Below are positions 16,011 to 25,342 of a stretch of DNA of 56,761 nt, piece by piece; position 1 is the stretch's first letter, and every line of letters starts with the position of its first letter. A program made the translations under genes and the position numbers. Location of the stretch: positions 1-56,761 of the forward strand of contig VAWI01000001.1 of assembly GCA_005884005.1 (NCBI GenBank). Direction: 5' to 3'. The notes below the pieces were generated by a model that saw nothing but the letters and a program-made list of their open reading frames with translations, made no database searches and had not been told where the DNA came from. This stretch comes from Actinomycetota bacterium (GTDB lineage: Bacteria; Actinomycetota; Thermoleophilia; Gaiellales; Gaiellaceae).

Positions 16011-17872
16011 GCGTCGAGATCTATCCACCGATCGGGGACTATGCGCTGCTGTCGGACTGCCACTCGTGCGCGCTCGTCTCCACCGACGGCTCGATCGACT
16101 GGTGCACGTTCCACCGCTTCGAGGCGCGCCCGGTGTTCGGACGGATCCTCGACTGGGCTAAGGCCGGCTTCTTCCGGATCGCGCCCGCGCCCCTCGACGA
16201 CGGCTACGAGGCGCGCCGGCGCTACCTGCCCGGAACCAACGTGCTCGAGACGACCTTCCGCACGCCTACAGGCACGCTCGTGCTGACCGATTTCTTTGCC
16301 TTCCGCGTACCGTCGCCGGGCGAAGACGCGCACTCCGCGCATCCCGACCACCAGCTGATCCGGATCGCCCGCTGCGCCGAGGGCGAGATCGCTGTGAAGG
16401 TGAAACTCGTGCCGCGCTTCGACTACGGACTGACGACGCCGCGGCTCGAGACGCTGGCCGACGACCTCGTCGTCGTCTACGGCGGAGCCGACGCGCTCGT
16501 GCTCCAGAGCGAGCTGCCCTTCGGCGATGCAGAGCGCTCGGCGACGCAGGGGAACCGCACGCTGCGTGCTGGCGAGGAGGCATTCGTCGTCCTGACCTAC
16601 CAGCTCCCACACGAGCTCGAGCCGCGGCGCCTGAGCGGAGAGGAAGTTCACTCGAAGCTGGAGGAGACGACCTCGACCTGGGCCGCCTGGGCCGACCGGT
16701 GTACGTACGAGGGCCCCTACCGCGAGGAGGTCGTGCGCAGCGCTCTCGTGCTCAAGGCGCTGACGAACGCCCCGACCGGCTCGATCGTGGCGGCGGCGAC
16801 GACTTCGCTGCCGGAGGAGATCGGCGGCGAGCGCAACTGGGACTACCGTTTCTCGTGGCTGCGCGACTCGGCTCTGACGCTCAACGCTCTGTTCGCACTC
16901 GGCTACACGGACGAGGCCCACGCGTACATGGCGTGGCTGAAACGCACGACCGCGGGCCGCGCCAGCGAGCTGCAGATCATGTACGGGGTCGGCGGAGAGC
17001 GCCTGCTCCCCGAGGTGGAGCTCGGCTGGCTCGAGGGCTACCGCGGCTCGCGACCGGTGCGGATCGGAAATGGCGCGGCGCAGCAATTCCAGCTCGACAC
17101 GTTCGGCGAGCTGCTCGACACAGCCTGGTTGTACCGCAGCCGAGGCGGCGAGATCGACGAAGTGTTCTGGGACTTCCTCTCCCGGGTCGGGGGCGTTGTC
17201 CTGGAGAAGTGGCGCGAGCCGGATCAAGGCATCTGGGAGATCCGCGGCGAGCCGCGGCACTTCGTCTATTCGAAGGTGATGGCGTGGGTCGCTCTCGACC
17301 GGCTGGTGCGGCTGGCCGAGGTGGACGGGCGCGAGGCCGACCCGCGCTGGGCGGTGGCGCGTGACGAGATCCGCGAGCTGATCGAACGTGACGGCGTTCA
17401 CGAGGCGTCGCAGTCGTTCGTCCAACACATCGGCTCGGCGGCGCTCGACGCCTCGAACCTGATGATCCCAATCGTCGGCTTCGTTTCTCACGACGATCCG
17501 CGGGCGCGGGCAACCGCCGACCGGATCGCGGACGAGCTCTCCGCCGATGGCTTCGTCTATCGCTACGTGACCGACGGGGTTGACGGGCTCTCTGGCGAGG
17601 AGGCGACGTTCGCGATCTGCTCCTTCTGGCTCGTCGAGTGTCTCGCGCGCGCGGACGAGGGCGAGCGGGCGCGCGAGCTGTTCGAGCGGCTGCTCGGCTT
17701 CAGCAACGACGTCGGCCTGCTCGCGGAGGAAATCGACCCCCACTCCGGCGAGCTGATCGGAAACTTCCCGCAAGCGTTCTCGCACCTTGGGCTGATCCAG
17801 GCCGCGATCGCTCTCGACCAACCCGAGCGATCAATGTCGATGATGGTGAGCGGAGCCGCGACGGAAGCATGA
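16007..17872 (+). CDS. GH15 family glycoside hydrolase (trehalase/glucoamylase-like)
   Basis: A 621-residue bacterial GH15 protein. Residues ~1-230 form the beta-sandwich domain ([25 protein letters not shown]). The remainder is the (alpha/alpha)6 catalytic barrel with [39 protein letters not shown] and [17 protein letters not shown]. In this family the acid is the Glu of GIWE and the base the Glu preceding GNFPQAFSH; both are present. There is no signal peptide, so it acts in the cytoplasm. Mycobacterial relatives are trehalases, others glucoamylases; both release glucose, which suits the upstream glucose dehydrogenase. ATGA overlaps link it to both neighbours. Confidence 0.93.
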   Translation: MSVEIYPPIGDYALLSDCHSCALVSTDGSIDWCTFHRFEARPVFGRILDWAKAGFFRIAPAPLDDGYEARRRYLPGTNVLETTFRTPTGTLVLTDFFAFRVPSPGEDAHSAHPDHQLIRIARCAEGEIAVKVKLVPRFDYGLTTPRLETLADDLVVVYGGADALVLQSELPFGDAERSATQGNRTLRAGEEAFVVLTYQLPHELEPRRLSGEEVHSKLEETTSTWAAWADRCTYEGPYREEVVRSALVLKALTNAPTGSIVAAATTSLPEEIGGERNWDYRFSWLRDSALTLNALFALGYTDEAHAYMAWLKRTTAGRASELQIMYGVGGERLLPEVELGWLEGYRGSRPVRIGNGAAQQFQLDTFGELLDTAWLYRSRGGEIDEVFWDFLSRVGGVVLEKWREPDQGIWEIRGEPRHFVYSKVMAWVALDRLVRLAEVDGREADPRWAVARDEIRELIERDGVHEASQSFVQHIGSAALDASNLMIPIVGFVSHDDPRARATADRIADELSADGFVYRYVTDGVDGLSGEEATFAICSFWLVECLARADEGERARELFERLLGFSNDVGLLAEEIDPHSGELIGNFPQAFSHLGLIQAAIALDQPERSMSMMVSGAATEA

Positions 17873-18882
17873 GCGAGGAAGCCGCCCGTAAGCGCCGGCT
17901 CGCGCTCGAGGCGGCGGGCGGGCGACTCGTCACCTCCCGCCCAGCGGACGTGCGCTGGCTGCTCTGCGGGCGTGGGCGGCCGGTCGACGCGGCGGCCCCG
18001 TCGTCGCCGTACACCGTCGTCTTGGACGCCGATTCCGCTCGAGTCCTCTACCAGGACATCGAGCGCTCGCGAGTCGAGGCTGAGGAGGGCTGGGAGGAGC
18101 TCGGCTACGCGCCGGAGCCGTATCCATGGTTCGAGGGGCACGGGCTCGAGCAGACGCCGCCGGTCCTGGAGGAGCTCCGTCGTGAGCTCGGCGGCGAGGA
18201 GCTGGAGCGGTATCGCGCCGCCGGCCGAGACGCCGCCGACGCGATGCGCGCGACGCTCGAAGCTCTGGCTCCCGAGCTGAGTGAGCGTGAGGCCGCGGCC
18301 GAGCTGGCGCGGCAGGCTCGCCTCCGCGGGTTCTTCCCTCCGGTCGTGCTCGTCGGGGGCGAGCAGCGGCAGCCACTTCACCGGCACCCGCTGCCGACCG
18401 GCGCGCAGCTCGGCCGCCAGGCCCTGCTCGCGATGACGGCCGAGCGCGAAGGACTGCACGTCTCGCTGACGCGGCTGGTCTCGTTCGGCCCACCGCTCGA
18501 AGAGCTCGCACGCCTGGTCGGAGCCTGCGCGGAGGTCGATGCCGCCTTTCTCGGCGCTTCGCGGCCGGGTGCCGCGCTGGGCGAAGTCTTCGCCGTAGGC
18601 GAGCGCGCGTACGCGGAGCAGGGGTTCGAGGGCGAGTGGCGCCGCCATCACCAGGGCGGGCTAACCGGCTACCGGGGGCGCGAGGTCTTCGGCACGCCGG
18701 GCGAGCCAGCCGTGATTGCAGCCGCGGGAGCGGTCGCGTGGAACCCGTCGATCGCCGGCGGCGCCAAATCGGAGGACACGGCGCTCGTGACTGCCGAGGG
18801 CGTCGAGGTGATCACCCGCACGCCGGAGCTCGGCGAGCTCGAAACGACTGGCGTCGCCCGCCCCGCGATCGTGACGCTCTAG
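17869..18882 (+). CDS. M24 (pita-bread fold) protein, probably not a metallopeptidase
   Basis: A 337-residue protein with an aminopeptidase P/creatinase-type C-terminal domain. The His segment HHQGGLTGY and the final KSEDTALVT are conserved with M24. However, the strand that normally carries the first two metal-ligand Asp residues reads REGLHVSLTRLV, with no Asp, and the following ligands are also doubtful. Creatinase-like, metal-free chemistry or a binding role is therefore more likely than peptidase activity. The ATG overlaps the GH15 stop, placing it in the sugar operon, with which it has no obvious biochemical link. Confidence 0.85.
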   Translation: MSEEAARKRRLALEAAGGRLVTSRPADVRWLLCGRGRPVDAAAPSSPYTVVLDADSARVLYQDIERSRVEAEEGWEELGYAPEPYPWFEGHGLEQTPPVLEELRRELGGEELERYRAAGRDAADAMRATLEALAPELSEREAAAELARQARLRGFFPPVVLVGGEQRQPLHRHPLPTGAQLGRQALLAMTAEREGLHVSLTRLVSFGPPLEELARLVGACAEVDAAFLGASRPGAALGEVFAVGERAYAEQGFEGEWRRHHQGGLTGYRGREVFGTPGEPAVIAAAGAVAWNPSIAGGAKSEDTALVTAEGVEVITRTPELGELETTGVARPAIVTL

Positions 18883-18915
18883 GCCATGTCCGGGGTCAGA
18901 CCCCGGACGTGGTCG
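18883..18915. repeat. GGGGTCAGACCCC palindrome, copy 1
   Basis: TCCGGGGT-CAG-ACCCCGGA (18889-18907) is a perfect 8-bp palindrome, extended outwards by GGCCATG and CGTGGTC with two imperfect positions. It starts just after the stop codon of the M24 gene and may serve as its transcription terminator. A second copy lies 85 bp away. Confidence 0.65.
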
Positions 18916-18975
18916 TTGCGGCAACACAGCTGCGGCTTCGTGCCATTCGCGCCGAAACCGTGACGTGACCGCCGT

Positions 18976-19022
18976 CCGTTCCGGCCACGTTTGGGGTCAG
19001 ACCCCGGACGTGGCCGGAACGG
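18976..19022. repeat. GGGGTCAGACCCC palindrome, copy 2 with long arms
   Basis: CCGTTCCGGCCACGT (18976-18990) pairs perfectly with ACGTGGCCGGAACGG (19008-19022), enclosing GGGGT-CAG-ACCCC. This is a 47-nt hairpin with 15+5 bp. It abuts the stop codon of the kynurenine-formamidase pseudogene on the other strand. Both copies share the core and the GGACGTGG flank, which marks them as members of one dispersed repeat family. Confidence 0.75.
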
Positions 19023-19637
19023 TCAGCGGCGGATCAGGATCGCGCGCGCGCCGCGGCTCCATCGGCGGCGACGACGCGGAGCGGCAGGCAGACCAGCTCG
19101 TAGCCGCCCGGCGCGATCGCCGCAGATCGAGGCCCTCGACCGGCACGACGCCGGCCTCCAGCAGCGTGTGATGCGCGTTCTCGTCGCCGACCGAAAGGTA
19201 GTCGACCGAAAGGTAGTCGACCCGAACGAGCCGAACCCCGCGCTCGACGAGCAGCTCGGCGGCGGCTCCGTCGAGACTGACGAACTCGTCCGCGAACTCT
19301 TCAATCGCCCAGAGCTCCGAGTTCGGCGTCTTGAACAAGATCCGCTCGACCGCCGGCGCAGCGGCGACAGAGTCCCGCGAGAGATCATGCGCCTCGACGA
19401 CCTCGCAGGGGCCGATCAGCACATCGAGCGGAATCGCATCGACCCCGGCCGCCCCGTCGATGAAGTGCACACCGGCGCGTCGACGTGCGTCCCCGAGTGC
19501 AGACCAAAGTCGATCCGCGTCAGGTTGACGACGTCCCCGCCGGCGATCGACGCCGCGCGCTCGATGTGCACCTGCGGATCGCCCGGATACGTGACCATGC
19601 CAGCCCGCAGCGGCACGCTGACGTCGCAGATCTCCAT
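19023..19637 (-). pseudogene. Cyclase/kynurenine formamidase family, frameshifted
   Basis: The start (MEICDVSVPLRAGMVTYPGD) and the metal-binding HSGTHVDAP are intact. After DAPV the frame is lost: GTGTGC replaces the expected GTGC, a 2-nt insertion. The next frame resumes with HFIDGAAGVDAIPLD. Further on a 15-bp tandem duplication repeats DYLSV. Near the end a single-base loss after GLDLR moves the tail (IAPGGYELVCLPLRVVAADG) to another frame. With three lesions it cannot make an active enzyme unless the sequence contains errors. The family hydrolyses N-formylkynurenine or related amides, using the HxGTHxDxPxH metal site. Confidence 0.8.
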
Positions 19638-19732
19638 GCCGCTTCAGTCACCTCCCTCGCAGACGCGTTACGGCGCTTGTAACGGTGCCCCTTTACCGTG
19701 CGACTGTGCCACGAGACAGCGAGGAGGATCCC

Positions 19733-21124
19733 ATGAAGAGCGAGCACTACGACCTGATCGTGATCGGCGCCGGCTCGGCCGCGCGGGACGGGGCCAACAA
19801 GGCCGCGAAGGAGTACGGAGCGAAGGTCGCTCTGATCGAGCGCGAGCGCTGGGGCGGCAGCTGCCCGAACGTCGCCTGCACGCCGACGAAGGCCTATCTC
19901 GTCGCCGCCGATCTAGCCCACCACATCAACACTTTGGCGAGCAAGCTCGGCATCGAGGTCGGCCCCGCGACGACGAACCTCGCGAAGACCAAGGCCTGGA
20001 AGGAGACCCTGAAGAAGCCCCAGCCGAAGTGGGTCGAGGACCTCCAGGCCACGGGCTTCGACACCTACGAAGGAACCGCGAGCTTCGTCGACCCCCACAC
20101 GATCCGGGTCGGAGACACGGAATTAACCGCCGACAAGATCCTGATCGCCACCGGCTCACGCACCGCGGTTCCGCCAATCGAGGGCATCGACGAGATCGAT
20201 TGGCTCGACCACATCACGGCGCTTGAGCTCGAGGAGTTGCCGGAGTCCCTGCTCGTCGTCGGCGCCGGCGCGGTCGGGCTCGAGTTCGGCCAGACGTTCT
20301 CTCGCTTCGGCTCGAAGGTGACGATCGTCGACGCGCTCGACGAGATCGCGCCGCACACCGACCTCCACGCCGCCATGGAGCTCCGCGAGGCCCTCACGGA
20401 CGAGGGAATTCCGATCATCCTCGGCAGCTTCATCACTAAGGTCGCCGCCCGAGACGGGACGCACGTCGCCACGATCACGCCCCGCGAGGGCGGCATGGAG
20501 CAAGAGATCGAGTTCGACCGGCTGCTGCTCGCCTCCGGCCGCCGCCCGAACATCGAGGAGCTGAGCCTCGACGCCGCGGGGGTCGAGACCTACAAGCTAG
20601 GCATCGTCGCCGACGAGCGGATGCGCACGAACGTGCCCGGGATCTGGGCCGTCGGCGACGTCAACGGTCAGGCGCAATTCACCCCCGTCGCGCAATACCA
20701 GGCGCGGATCGCGGTTGAGGACATGTACCGCCCGGGCGAAGGACCCGCCGCCGACTATTCCGTCCTACCGACGGCGATCTTCACCGATCCCGAGCTCGCA
20801 GGCGTCGGCTTGACGCAAATGGACGCCGAGGAGCAGGGCTTCGAAGCCGAGACGGTCGTCCACCCGCTCCGATATGTGCGCCGCGCGTCATACGTCGACG
20901 CGAAGCACGGGCTCTACAAGATCGTCTTCGACCGGCCGAGCCGCCGTGTGCTCGGCCTGCACGTGGTCGCACCCGCCGCCAGCGACATCGTCCAGGGGCT
21001 CTCGATCTCGATGCGTCTCGGCGTTACCATCGACGAGCTCGGCCGAGCCCACCACACGTTCCCGACGTTCGGGGAAGGCGTGAAGGCGGCGGCGGAGCAG
21101 GCTCGCGTCACCGTGCCGGCGTAG
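19733..21124 (+). CDS. FAD-dependent pyridine nucleotide-disulfide oxidoreductase
   Basis: A 463-residue class I flavin disulfide reductase (dihydrolipoamide dehydrogenase/mercuric reductase type). FAD loop: IVIGAGSAARDGANKA. The redox-active disulfide is CPNVAC in GGSCPNVACTPTKA, where most relatives have C-x4-C as CLNVGC. NAD(P) loop: VVGAGAVGLEFGQ; FAD contact: GIWAVGDVNG. The C-terminal His-Glu pair is in HTFPTFGE. No N-terminal lipoyl or heavy-metal domain is present. The ATG at 19733 follows GAGGATCCC. Its stop is directly adjacent to the antiporter start, so the two are co-expressed. The electron acceptor is unknown. Confidence 0.9.
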   Translation: MKSEHYDLIVIGAGSAARDGANKAAKEYGAKVALIERERWGGSCPNVACTPTKAYLVAADLAHHINTLASKLGIEVGPATTNLAKTKAWKETLKKPQPKWVEDLQATGFDTYEGTASFVDPHTIRVGDTELTADKILIATGSRTAVPPIEGIDEIDWLDHITALELEELPESLLVVGAGAVGLEFGQTFSRFGSKVTIVDALDEIAPHTDLHAAMELREALTDEGIPIILGSFITKVAARDGTHVATITPREGGMEQEIEFDRLLLASGRRPNIEELSLDAAGVETYKLGIVADERMRTNVPGIWAVGDVNGQAQFTPVAQYQARIAVEDMYRPGEGPAADYSVLPTAIFTDPELAGVGLTQMDAEEQGFEAETVVHPLRYVRRASYVDAKHGLYKIVFDRPSRRVLGLHVVAPAASDIVQGLSISMRLGVTIDELGRAHHTFPTFGEGVKAAAEQARVTVPA

Positions 21125-22330
<1,206 letters not shown>

Positions 22331-22436
22331 TGCGAATGTTGCTACGGTTCCCGCGCCACAGATCATCAAGAGCGAGTACCGGTAGTGCGATCACGCCTCC
22401 GCTGCACGTTCGTGAAGGAGCAGGGAGGTGGAATAC

Positions 22437-22643
22437 ATGGCAACCGGAACCGTGAAGTGGTTCAACGACTCGAAGGGCTACGGCTTCATCTCGCAGGCCG
22501 ACGGCGGCGACGACGTCTTCGTTCACTTCAGCGCGATCGCCGGCGAGGGCTTCAAGAGCCTCACCGAAGGCGCGAAGGTCGAGTACGAGGTCGAGGAGGG
22601 TCCGAAAGGCCCCCAGGCCCGCAACGTCAGCATCGTCGGTTAG
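22437..22643 (+). CDS. Cold-shock protein (CspA family)
   Basis: A 68-residue single cold-shock domain protein, an RNA chaperone. RNP1 is KGYGFIS and RNP2 is DVFVHFS. The first Met of the frame at 22428 is replaced by ATG 22437, because GGAGG sits 8 nt upstream and [10 protein letters not shown] is the canonical start. The upstream 106 nt contain no gene and could form a 5' untranslated region, as is common for csp transcripts. infA follows on the same strand. Confidence 0.96.
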   Translation: MATGTVKWFNDSKGYGFISQADGGDDVFVHFSAIAGEGFKSLTEGAKVEYEVEEGPKGPQARNVSIVG

Positions 22644-22656
22644 CCCGAAAAATCTC

Positions 22657-22685
22657 GCGCGCGGGTGAGTTGATCACCCGCGCGC
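22657..22685. promoter_or_regulatory. 12-bp hairpin between csp and infA
   Basis: GCGCGCGGGTGA (22657-22668) pairs perfectly with TCACCCGCGCGC (22674-22685) around GTTGA. There is no T tract after it, and the infA ribosome-binding site begins 12 nt further on. It could end csp transcripts or act as a barrier upstream of infA. Confidence 0.65.
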
Positions 22686-22710
22686 ACTATCTCGCGAAAG
22701 GAGGTGCGCT

Positions 22711-22965
22711 ATCTCCGAAAAGGAGCAGAAGATCGAAGTGGACGGCGAGGTCGTCGAGTCCTACAAGAGCGGCATGTACCGCATCGTGCTCGACAACGGC
22801 CACGAGGCCCTCGGCTATACGGCCGGGAAGATGCGCCGTTACCGGATCAAGATCCTGATCGGCGACCGGATCAAGCTCGAGCTGTCGCCGTACGACCTGA
22901 CCCGCGGGCGGATCGTCTACCGCTACCGCGAGTCGGACGGAAACGTGGCCCAGCCGCCGGTCTAG
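22711..22965 (+). CDS. infA: Translation initiation factor IF-1, AUC start
   Basis: An S1-domain protein of about 84 residues, IF-1, which binds the ribosomal A site during initiation. The conserved C-terminal signature is GKMRRYRIKILIGDRIKLELSPYDLTRGRIVYRY, split here as GKMRRYRIKI and ELSPYDLTRGRIVYRYR. The expected N-terminus xSEKEQKIEVDGEVVES begins at 22711, but the codon is ATC. A strong ribosome-binding site AAAGGAGGT (22697-22705) lies at the right distance from it. The next in-frame candidate, GTG 22738, would remove conserved residues and is 13 nt from a weaker AAGGAG. The start is therefore most likely AUC. Confidence 0.92.
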   Translation: MSEKEQKIEVDGEVVESYKSGMYRIVLDNGHEALGYTAGKMRRYRIKILIGDRIKLELSPYDLTRGRIVYRYRESDGNVAQPPV

Positions 22966-23033
22966 CCCGAGTGGCGGTCTAGGAACTCGAGCAGCCGCCG
23001 CCAGGCGTCCTCGGATGCCGCGGTGAACTCATG
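22962..23033 (-). pseudogene. Fragment of dienelactone hydrolase/alpha-beta hydrolase C-terminus
   Basis: Reading minus, 24 codons give HEFTAASEDAWRRLLEFLDR and end at TAG 22962-22964. This matches the C-terminal helix of dienelactone hydrolase family proteins (catalytic His before ...DAWRRLLEFLRRH). The rest of the gene is absent; the G1 peptidase stop codon overlaps its upstream edge and infA overlaps its stop. It appears to be a leftover from a deletion. The match is short, so certainty is limited. Confidence 0.4.
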
Positions 23034-23829
23034 GAGTCAGCTGCTGCCAGGTGACGGCGAACGATCCTCCGTCAGGCCCGACCTCCCCGGGAATGGCGTT
23101 CGCGCCGGCCTGCGAAGGGTTGCCCGGGTCGTTCAGGTCACCGTGGAGCTCGATCGTCGTCTCCGACCACGTCGGATCGGAGATGCGGCCCTTGTGCCCC
23201 TTGACCGTGGCGGTGGCGTGCGAGAAGGCCACCGTGCCGAAGTTGGTCAGCGGCAGCGTTGAGCAGTTGCCGGCGTAGTCGCAGCCGCTCGGCGCCTCCG
23301 TGACCCACTCCGCGGAGCCCAGGTCGGGCCGCGTCATCTGTAGCTTCTTCGTGAAGCGCTTGCCCGTCGTCACGTTCTTGAGCCGGATCGCAACGGTCTT
23401 CTTGCTCACCGAGACGGTGGCCGAGAGCGTGTCGCCGGGGCGGACGGCGATCCGCAGCATCACCGGCGTCTTCGGGTAGAGCTCGTACCAGGCCGTGTAG
23501 GAGGGCGAGCCGGCCGAGCAGTTCGCGAGCGTGCCGGTCTGCTCGACCGCGAAGGAGTTGGTGGAGAAACCCCCGAGACCGACCCAAAACGCCGAATAGG
23601 TCGAGGACAACTGGTCACAGGTCGCGGCCGGCTGCACCCATCTGCCGGTGACGCTCGTGAACGGCTTCCGATGTGTGACGGCGTAGCCGGCCCAGTTCGT
23701 ACTAGTCTCGGTGCCCGCCCCCGCTTCGAGCCCATGCCGGATCGCGAACAGCGGCTCCGGCCGGGCCGCGCTGGCAGACCCCGCCGAGAGGGCGGCGGCG
23801 CAGACAAGGAGGGAGAGAAGGCTCTTCAC
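23029..23829 (-). CDS. Exported G1 family glutamic endopeptidase
   Basis: A 266-residue secreted protein with the eqolisin (peptidase G1) fold. The signal peptide is SLLVCAAALSAGSASA. Domain motifs are STNWAGYAV, FWVGLGGF, AVEQTGT with the catalytic Gln, AWYELYP, and SAEWVTEAPSG with the catalytic Glu. Fungal G1 enzymes act at acid pH; a similar extracellular role is likely. The ATG start and signal sequence are well defined. It stands alone, divergent from nothing nearby except a short gap to the M15 gene. Confidence 0.88.
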   Translation of the reverse strand: MKSLLSLLVCAAALSAGSASAARPEPLFAIRHGLEAGAGTETSTNWAGYAVTHRKPFTSVTGRWVQPAATCDQLSSTYSAFWVGLGGFSTNSFAVEQTGTLANCSAGSPSYTAWYELYPKTPVMLRIAVRPGDTLSATVSVSKKTVAIRLKNVTTGKRFTKKLQMTRPDLGSAEWVTEAPSGCDYAGNCSTLPLTNFGTVAFSHATATVKGHKGRISDPTWSETTIELHGDLNDPGNPSQAGANAIPGEVGPDGGSFAVTWQQLTP

Positions 23830-23916
23830 GATTCCGGCGAGTCTACGTCGAGTCTCGCCAATCTTGGTGAAAGCAGCCTAAGAATCAACCCCCCGGGCCC
23901 AGCTCGGCGGCATCGC

Positions 23917-24534
23917 TCAACCGCCGGTGGCAGAGAAGTGCTGATAGTCCGGCGAGGTCGTCCACCGTCCGCCCCACTGCCATCCCACCGCGGCGAAGGC
24001 GCGGACGAGCACCCCGCCTCTGACCGCCATCCCTGGCCGAACCTTGCTGCGGTCGAGATAGCCGCGTCCGGCGCGCGGGTGGACCCGTCCGCCTTCGAGG
24101 TAGGGATTCTCAATCGGGTTGACGTCGATGGCCTCGCCGTAGGCGTGCACGGACCACCGGCGCGGCCCCGGGCCGATCACGTAGCGGCAGTTGAAGCCCG
24201 CTGTGTTGTCGGCCTCCAGCGACCGCTCGTCCCGGCCCCGGTAGGCGTCGATCGGCCGCAGCCGCCTGACCGGAAAGCGCTCCGTGTAGAGCCGGGAGAA
24301 CACGTGGACGAGGTCGGAGACCGCGTCTTGGTTCGCGATCAGCACGCCTGTGTGCGCGCGATGGTCGAAGCCCCAGTAGGTCAGCCGGACGCGCCGGAGC
24401 TGAGCGGGCGAGACCGGGCAACCCGGATGCCACGAGTACGGGAGCTGGGCGGCGGTGACGCGCGAGACGCTGTGGCTGAAGGGCGGCGCGTGCAGCGAGG
24501 CGGCCGCAGAGATCACGAGCACCAGCATCCTCAT
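23917..24534 (-). CDS. M15 family peptidase (D-Ala-D-Ala carboxypeptidase-like)
   Basis: A 205-residue exported zinc peptidase of the M15 (VanY/endolysin-type) family, which trims peptidoglycan peptides. The zinc His and Asp appear in WSVHAYGEAIDVNP and the last His in SPDYQHFSATGG. ATG 24534 (MRMLVLVISAAAS) is chosen because it starts a signal peptide and has GAGG 5 nt upstream; the upstream frame lies antisense to the divergent gene. It shares a 28-bp intergenic region with the divergent L,D-transpeptidase gene, so both cell-wall enzymes are probably co-regulated. Confidence 0.88.
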   Translation of the reverse strand: MRMLVLVISAAASLHAPPFSHSVSRVTAAQLPYSWHPGCPVSPAQLRRVRLTYWGFDHRAHTGVLIANQDAVSDLVHVFSRLYTERFPVRRLRPIDAYRGRDERSLEADNTAGFNCRYVIGPGPRRWSVHAYGEAIDVNPIENPYLEGGRVHPRAGRGYLDRSKVRPGMAVRGGVLVRAFAAVGWQWGGRWTTSPDYQHFSATGG

Positions 24535-24562
24535 CGCGCCTCGAGCGTACTCTGCAGCCCAA

Positions 24563-25276
24563 ATGCGTAGGGAAATCGCACTCGTCGCGTGCGTGCTGCT
24601 GGGCTCGGCTGCGCTGATCGATGGCGGCGAGGCGCACGCATCCACGTGTGCCGCCAACCTCGCGAATCAGCTCGCGTCCACCGGCTCGGCGACTCAGCTG
24701 ATCACCGTCGTCGCGGCCGGTCGGCGCTCGACGACGGGCTCGGTGCGCCTCTGGCGGAAGTCCGGCGAGTGCTGGCTCCCCGTCGACGGCCCCTGGACGG
24801 CTCACCTCGGGCGGAGCGGCGTCTCAGACCAGAAGCGCGAAGGAGACAAGACGACGCCGGCGGGAGCTTTCGGGATCCAGCCGGTGATGTATGGCGTCGG
24901 CCCGAATCCGGGCGTGCGCTACCGGTATCACCGCGTCGTCTGCGGGGATTGGTGGGTCGAGGACACCCGCTCGCCGTTCTACAACCGCTTTCACCATGTC
25001 CGCTGCGGCACGAAGCCGCCGTTTCGAATCACCAGCGAGGACATGTCGCGCTCGCCCATCTCGTACCGATACCTCGCCGTGATCGACTACAACACGCACC
25101 CGATCGTGCCTGGCCGAGGCTCCGGGATCTTCCTGCACGTGAGCGCGAGCGGCGGCCCGACGCTCGGCTGCGTCAGCCTGACGAGGGCGCAACTCGTCAC
25201 CACGCTGCTCTGGCTCGACCCGACGGCGTCGCCGCAGATCGTGATCGGCACGGCCGCGACGATTCGCGGGTACTGA
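24563..25276 (+). CDS. Exported L,D-transpeptidase (YkuD) protein
   Basis: A 237-residue exported protein. The signal peptide is IALVACVLLGSAALIDGGEA. The YkuD active-site signature has a variant form: FLHVSASGGPTLGCVSLTR, with the His, Ser/Gly and the catalytic Cys of HxnSxGC conserved. L,D-transpeptidases cross-link peptidoglycan stem peptides at diaminopimelate. The ATG at 24563 is supported by the signal peptide. It is divergent from the M15 peptidase and convergent with the sulfotransferase pair. A separate L,D-transpeptidase with the classical SHGCIRM motif is encoded at 33098-33862. Confidence 0.9.
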   Translation: MRREIALVACVLLGSAALIDGGEAHASTCAANLANQLASTGSATQLITVVAAGRRSTTGSVRLWRKSGECWLPVDGPWTAHLGRSGVSDQKREGDKTTPAGAFGIQPVMYGVGPNPGVRYRYHRVVCGDWWVEDTRSPFYNRFHHVRCGTKPPFRITSEDMSRSPISYRYLAVIDYNTHPIVPGRGSGIFLHVSASGGPTLGCVSLTRAQLVTTLLWLDPTASPQIVIGTAATIRGY

Positions 25277-25321
25277 CAGCCCGAAGTCAGTGCTCGCTCT
25301 GACGGGCCCGGCCAGGCCCAA

Positions 25322-25336
25322 GTAACAGACTGTTAC
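25322..25336. promoter_or_regulatory. Short palindrome GTAACA-GAC-TGTTAC
   Basis: A perfect 6-bp inverted repeat with a 3-nt spacer, 7 bp before the convergent sulfotransferase stop. It resembles an operator half-site pair, but its position between two gene ends makes regulation of initiation unlikely; terminator function is also weak. Confidence 0.4.
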
Positions 25337-25342
25337 AAAGTT

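Noticed and set aside
15932..17821. 629-codon antisense frame across the GH15 gene
   Set aside because: A typical antisense shadow in GC-rich DNA; the plus-strand frame has the full GH15 motifs and operon overlaps.
25322..25336. Operator for the sulfotransferase genes
   Set aside because: The palindrome is at the 3' end of the operon, not near a start, so a regulatory role could not be supported.
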